From contig CANNCW010000003.1 in NCBI GenBank assembly GCA_947503345.1, positions 292,977-356,976 of the forward strand: a DNA stretch of 64,000 nt, read 5' to 3'. The position numbers and the translations under genes are program-made. Below the pieces are notes generated by a model, which was not told the origin of the DNA, did not search any database, and saw only the letters and a list, made by a program, of their open reading frames with translations. The stretch comes from an uncultured Kangiella sp. (GTDB taxonomy: Bacteria > Pseudomonadota > Gammaproteobacteria > Enterobacterales > Kangiellaceae). Shown here piece by piece: positions 60,161-64,000 of this stretch (position 1 is its first letter; the number at the start of each line of letters is the position of its first letter).

Positions 60161-63100
60161 TTATCGATAATGTCGTCTTCCCGCGTAAGCTAACATCATT
60201 AACATTAACAGTAACGATGTAGAGCCTCCGCCTCCACCGTCGCCCGAAGGTGGAGGTGTTGGAGTTGGCGCTGGTGCAGGAGTAGTTGATTGCGCCTTAA
60301 CGGTTATCGTGACAGTTGCTTCGTTAGATTGTGAAGAATATGAATCAAGTACAACATACTTAAAAGTATCAGTGCCACTAAATCCATTGTTCGGAGTATA
60401 TTCTATCTTGCCATCTGACAAAATTTGAAATTCACCGTTTGAGGGCGAAAGAGTTAGCCCAACTGTAGTTGAATCAATCCCACCATCATCATCTGAGTCA
60501 TTATCTAATATCGATATCTCAACTTTAGTTTCAAACTCTGTAGTGACGCTATCATCATTTGCAACAGGCGCTTTATTAGCTAATAAATTTAAAGAAACCT
60601 GTGCCGCATTAGATACTGCACCTTTGTCATCATTTACGGTGTATTCAAAGTTATCCTCGCCTGATATTGTCGAACCAAACGGGGTATACTCTAATTCACC
60701 ATTGCCTAATATAGCTATACTTCCTAAAGTGGGCTCTGTAGTAATCTTAATTGAAGACTTATCTAAGGCTCCATCGGAATCACTGTCATTATTTAACACA
60801 CTTAATACAGTTGTAGTTTTAAAAACGATATCGAACGAATCATTTTCAGCAACAGGTCGGCTATTAGATGAGTCTACATTAAAGGTAACTTTATATACTT
60901 CAGATGTATCGAAAGGATCAGAAACGGTATATTCTAAATAATCTTCTCCTGAAAAATCGAAGTTCGCTACATATTCGAATGTCCCTAAATTTGTATTTTT
61001 AAGAGAGAAACGACCGTGCTGAGGATATTTTATTATTTCTACTGTCAATTTATCATTATCGTCATCTTTAGCAGTGAGATTACTGGTTAAGCTTAGAGAT
61101 TCGTCGATATTCAAGACTTCTGATTTACCGAATGGAGTACTATTATCAAGTATTATTCTAAAATTACTTTGGAAAGAGGCATTATTAATTCCAGTAGTTG
61201 CGATTATTTCACCCTCGCTCAAACGACTACTAAGCTCTACTCTTTTTAAATCACCAAAGATTGTTCCCTGTTTATCAATAGACAAACCAGGAGGAAGATT
61301 TTTTGCTGAAAAAATCAAAGGGGCAGACGATTGAAAGTCGTTTGCAATACTAAAACTCTGTTCCCCCAACGCAATATCAAACGTTTTCGAATCTACATTG
61401 GCGCTTACTACTGATTCAGAAGATAGCTTCCTAGATAACTTGTAAACATTTCTTGAAAGAAATTTTGAATAGTAACCAAATCTTCCATCATTAGATAACG
61501 CCAACCAATACAGCCCCTCATCATTATAATAATCAAGAGGTTCAGACTTTATCTCATTCATGTTCTCTAAATTGATTTCGACAATCTTGTTCGAGAAATA
61601 AAATATTGCTCTTGTATCGCCTTCTAAAACTTCAAGCTCTTGTAATCCGTTTAAAGCTATTGAGCCGGAGTTATTATAATACTCACCGATGATTTTCGTA
61701 TTTGAAAGGTTTCCATTTGTGGGATCTAAATCTGAAATGTAAATATTATTGTTCGATTCGTAATAAAGCTTGTCTTCTAATTTCGAAATTTCAAATGCGG
61801 TTATATTTGAACCCACCAGTTCTACTGAATTTTCAAATTTCAGAGCTCCTCCTAGATCAATCGAATAAAGCACTAACTGGGCACCAATTGTGTCTTCAAC
61901 ACTGCCACTATTTGCCAAAACATATACAAAGGTATCATTGTTGAACAATATAGAGTTACGTGCATCAATATTATGCTCTAAAGTATTTATTTGAGTTAAT
62001 ACGCCAGAATCACTAATGGAATAGCTTATGGACTTATCGCCAAAACTGAGTAAAAGATCACCAATAGAGCTGACAGCAAAGTTTTTCGTTGCCCCTGTAA
62101 ACTGAAGTTGACTAACTAAATCTAGATTGTTAGTGTCTTCATTTAAATAATACGATCTGATCTCACCATTAAACCATGTGATTATGAATCTAGAGTCACC
62201 GCTGAAAATGATTTGCTCACCATTCCCGATTTCCTTGTAATTCTTGAATTCATTTATCCAAAAACGTTTTTTCAAATTTCCTGTATTGAGGTCCCTTTCA
62301 TAAATAACCAAATATGCCCTATCATGAAGTACCGCTAGATATTTATCATTAGGTGAAATACTAGTGACATCAAATCTAGGTGTTTCTGTAACAGTATGTT
62401 CATATAGAAGTTTGTCATTAACAATTTGATTGTTTTCAACTGTAAGCTTTTGCAGTCCTTTATTGTATATATCAGGGGAAAAATAAATATTATCGTTAAA
62501 TAGCTCAGCCTCAGCTGTAAATACACCCTCTGATGTCAAAAACTCAACATCGAAATAATAAGTGTTAATTTTTTGAAAAACCTTATCATTATTTGAATAA
62601 CTCAATAGTTCTATTTTTGCCGGTTCTATAACCAAACCTGTAAAGGGGTCTTTAAACGTATAACTAAATTGTACAAAGTTATTATTCTCAAAGCCGGGCT
62701 TACTCCCTGGTAAAAAATTTTGTAGGTGCTCAGCTACTGGCTCATATTTATTGGAAATAGAATTAAACTCCATCCTCAAATATTTTACAAAATCTAAGTT
62801 TTCATTTTGAGGTTCTGTTTCAATAATCATAAAGAATCCTTCAGATTTATCATCCATTATCAAATCTTTTAAAAACTCTCCATGAAGGTTTACACTAGGA
62901 AAAATTCTAAGTTCTGAAAACTCGTGCAACGATCCATCAGCGCTGTCAATTTTATAGCTAGATAACTCTTGCTGCCGCATAACATGTAAAACAGAACCAT
63001 CAGAGCTCATACCTAAGTCTTTAATATAAACCCCTGTATCGTCAATATCCCTTACATGATCTCTTGATTGCTCGTGATTAAAACTTCCATCCCTATTCAA

Positions 63101-63598
63101 AGCAATAATTACAACATTTGTATCTACAGCAAAATATAAAAACCTTTCATCAAGTGAAAGAATTGCTTCACAATCACAGCCATCAGTAGCGCCATATCCG
63201 CGGCCAATTTCATGCTCCTTTAGAGTATTTTCTTTCTTATCCCAGCTAACAAAGAATACGCCTCTCCTAAATGTAGAGACATAAATTCTCGTACCATCTT
63301 TTGAAACTGTTAAGTTATTTTCTTGATCTCTTTCAATACTAAGGTTTAATTCAGTTTCTACTAACTTATTTAGATTTCCATCAGCATTAATATCGTAAAT
63401 TGCCAATATTGCAGCTGTATTTACTCTTGCACCAAGCACATAGACTCTATTGGTAGCTTGATGGATATATACATCTTGTATTTTCTGTAAATCAAGTGCT
63501 CCAGAGTAGATATCTACAACTTTTAAGTCCTCAGAGTAGAGTCTCGGAGCGAGCAAACAAACAAGACAAACCAGACACAATCCTATTTTGTATTTCAT
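60161..63598 (-). CDS. 1145-residue secreted beta-propeller/cadherin-like protein with GlyGly-CTERM tail
   Basis: A very large exported protein. After the signal peptide (ending near LYS) residues about 30-700 look like repeated beta-propeller blades of the lactonase/WD type (for example NRVYVLGARVNTA and SKDGTRIYVST). Then comes a putative-Ig (He_PIG-like) module with LPPGLSIDKQGTIFG. Three cadherin-like Ig domains follow, recognised by DDDNDKLTVEI, NDSDSDGALD and NDSDDDGGID. A Pro/Thr linker leads to a Gly-run, hydrophobic stretch and RRHYR end, a GlyGly-CTERM signal. It is probably a surface or secreted adhesin or receptor, built like large marine gammaproteobacterial exoproteins. Confidence 0.85.
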   Translation of the reverse strand: MKYKIGLCLVCLVCLLAPRLYSEDLKVVDIYSGALDLQKIQDVYIHQATNRVYVLGARVNTAAILAIYDINADGNLNKLVETELNLSIERDQENNLTVSKDGTRIYVSTFRRGVFFVSWDKKENTLKEHEIGRGYGATDGCDCEAILSLDERFLYFAVDTNVVIIALNRDGSFNHEQSRDHVRDIDDTGVYIKDLGMSSDGSVLHVMRQQELSSYKIDSADGSLHEFSELRIFPSVNLHGEFLKDLIMDDKSEGFFMIIETEPQNENLDFVKYLRMEFNSISNKYEPVAEHLQNFLPGSKPGFENNNFVQFSYTFKDPFTGLVIEPAKIELLSYSNNDKVFQKINTYYFDVEFLTSEGVFTAEAELFNDNIYFSPDIYNKGLQKLTVENNQIVNDKLLYEHTVTETPRFDVTSISPNDKYLAVLHDRAYLVIYERDLNTGNLKKRFWINEFKNYKEIGNGEQIIFSGDSRFIITWFNGEIRSYYLNEDTNNLDLVSQLQFTGATKNFAVSSIGDLLLSFGDKSISYSISDSGVLTQINTLEHNIDARNSILFNNDTFVYVLANSGSVEDTIGAQLVLYSIDLGGALKFENSVELVGSNITAFEISKLEDKLYYESNNNIYISDLDPTNGNLSNTKIIGEYYNNSGSIALNGLQELEVLEGDTRAIFYFSNKIVEINLENMNEIKSEPLDYYNDEGLYWLALSNDGRFGYYSKFLSRNVYKLSRKLSSESVVSANVDSKTFDIALGEQSFSIANDFQSSAPLIFSAKNLPPGLSIDKQGTIFGDLKRVELSSRLSEGEIIATTGINNASFQSNFRIILDNSTPFGKSEVLNIDESLSLTSNLTAKDDDNDKLTVEIIKYPQHGRFSLKNTNLGTFEYVANFDFSGEDYLEYTVSDPFDTSEVYKVTFNVDSSNSRPVAENDSFDIVFKTTTVLSVLNNDSDSDGALDKSSIKITTEPTLGSIAILGNGELEYTPFGSTISGEDNFEYTVNDDKGAVSNAAQVSLNLLANKAPVANDDSVTTEFETKVEISILDNDSDDDGGIDSTTVGLTLSPSNGEFQILSDGKIEYTPNNGFSGTDTFKYVVLDSYSSQSNEATVTITVKAQSTTPAPAPTPTPPPSGDGGGGGSTSLLLMLMMLAYAGRRHYR

Positions 63599-64000
63599 TT
63601 TAAATCCTAATAGTTAAAATTATTACGAATGAATCATACATTAATCTAAATAGATGCGGAAGGCGCAGTAATGCAAGGATCATTTACTTGTGGACCTGTA
63701 AAATCTAAACAGTTTTCAAAAAATAATTTATATAAAAGAGAGGCCAGTCGGTGGGTTGTCTTTCTTTTATATTAAGCGCTTGGGGAGGGGCTGAACTACA
63801 GGCATTGAAATTTACTTCTGGCATTTTTGTGACACGACCTACAAGGATGGCGGAAGTGTCAGTAATGCAGGAGCATTTACTGGCGGACCTACAAAATAGC
63901 ATTAGGCTTAATAAACGATAGACATAAAAAAAAGCCCTAGCATTTCTGCTAGGGCTTTTTCATTATAAGCGCTTGGCGATAAGCCACATGGATGTGGTGA
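63599..64000. repeat. 402-nt right-edge region with GGA-loop hairpins
   Basis: No convincing gene is visible. Two similar segments (63653-63704 and 63846-63897) share most bases and each folds into a hairpin with stem AGTAATG/CATTTACT and a purine loop containing GGA (63667-63688 and 63860-63882). A third, CCACA-TGGA-TGTGG, is at 63984-63997. AAGCGCTTGG occurs near 63774 and 63967. They resemble a family of repeated extragenic hairpins; the promoter of the 1145-residue protein gene should lie between 63599 and 63650. Confidence 0.5.
63930..63960. terminator. Bidirectional terminator at the right edge
   Basis: A 10-bp stem (AGCCCTAGCA, 63933-63942, with TGCTAGGGCT, 63947-63956) plus loop TTTC, with A and T runs on the two sides. 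It ends a transcript from beyond the window or from the hairpin region. Confidence 0.85.

Noticed and set aside
63705..63902. 65-residue reading frame on the minus strand
   Set aside because: It runs through the repeated hairpin segments, has no ribosome-binding site, and its composition reflects the repeats.

Overview
The window is chromosomal DNA from a gammaproteobacterium, moderately AT-rich. The tRNA(Thr-Tyr-Gly-Thr)-tufB-secE-nusG-rplKAJL-rpoBC-rpsLG-fusA-tufA block, the S10/spc/alpha ribosomal operons and the murB-birA-coaX block all have the gammaproteobacterial order. Proteins such as PgpA and the Dxs C-terminus read close to Escherichia coli. Secreted proteins with GlyGly-CTERM tails suggest a marine free-living lineage; a Kangiella-like or other oceanic relative is a guess. 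Almost every gene is on the minus strand.

Layout. (1) 1-7.7 kb: 3' end of dxs (+), meeting a long minus-strand operon read glyA-nrdR-ribD-ribE-ribBX-ribH-nusB-thiL-pgpA, which covers one-carbon, riboflavin, thiamine and phospholipid metabolism. (2) 7.8-12.7 kb: accessory genes. These are a lytic-transglycosylase-like lipoprotein, a pseudo-receiver protein, a lipoprotein plus subtilase pair, a DUF1232 protein, a methyltransferase, and a 42-residue DUF3149-like membrane protein. (3) 12.7-26.7 kb: rpsJ to rplQ, i.e. S10, spc and alpha operons. Each has a recognisable promoter with a GC-rich discriminator, and a terminator or hairpin marks the S10/spc and spc/alpha boundaries. (4) 26.7-32.2 kb: three secretory genes (DUF1501, DUF1800, and a DUF11/SdrD-like surface protein) sitting between tufA and rpsJ, which are neighbours in many relatives. 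(5) 32.4-51.4 kb: tufA, fusA, rpsG, rpsL, rpoC, rpoB, rplL, rplJ, rplA, rplK, nusG, secE, tRNA-Trp, tufB and four tRNAs, with an L10 leader, an rplL-rpoB attenuator and several structured spacers. (6) 51.6-54.9 kb: coaX, birA, murB and a translationally coupled membrane protein. (7) 55-64 kb: an exported amidohydrolase (+), then minus-strand genes for an M14 carboxypeptidase with GlyGly-CTERM, a periplasmic helical protein, a four-span membrane protein, and a 1145-residue beta-propeller/cadherin-like protein with GlyGly-CTERM. The right edge holds short GGA-loop hairpins.

I found no CRISPR array, transposase, prophage or complete new defence system. The points most worth a second look are the secretory island inside the ribosomal region with a perfect CRP-type palindrome upstream, two promoters whose -10 box lies in the loop of a hairpin, the conserved S10 and L10 leaders, the RibB fusion whose cyclohydrolase half lacks its zinc ligands, the receiver without its phosphoacceptor Asp, the surface protein that stops inside its last domain, and the GGA-loop hairpins at the right edge.
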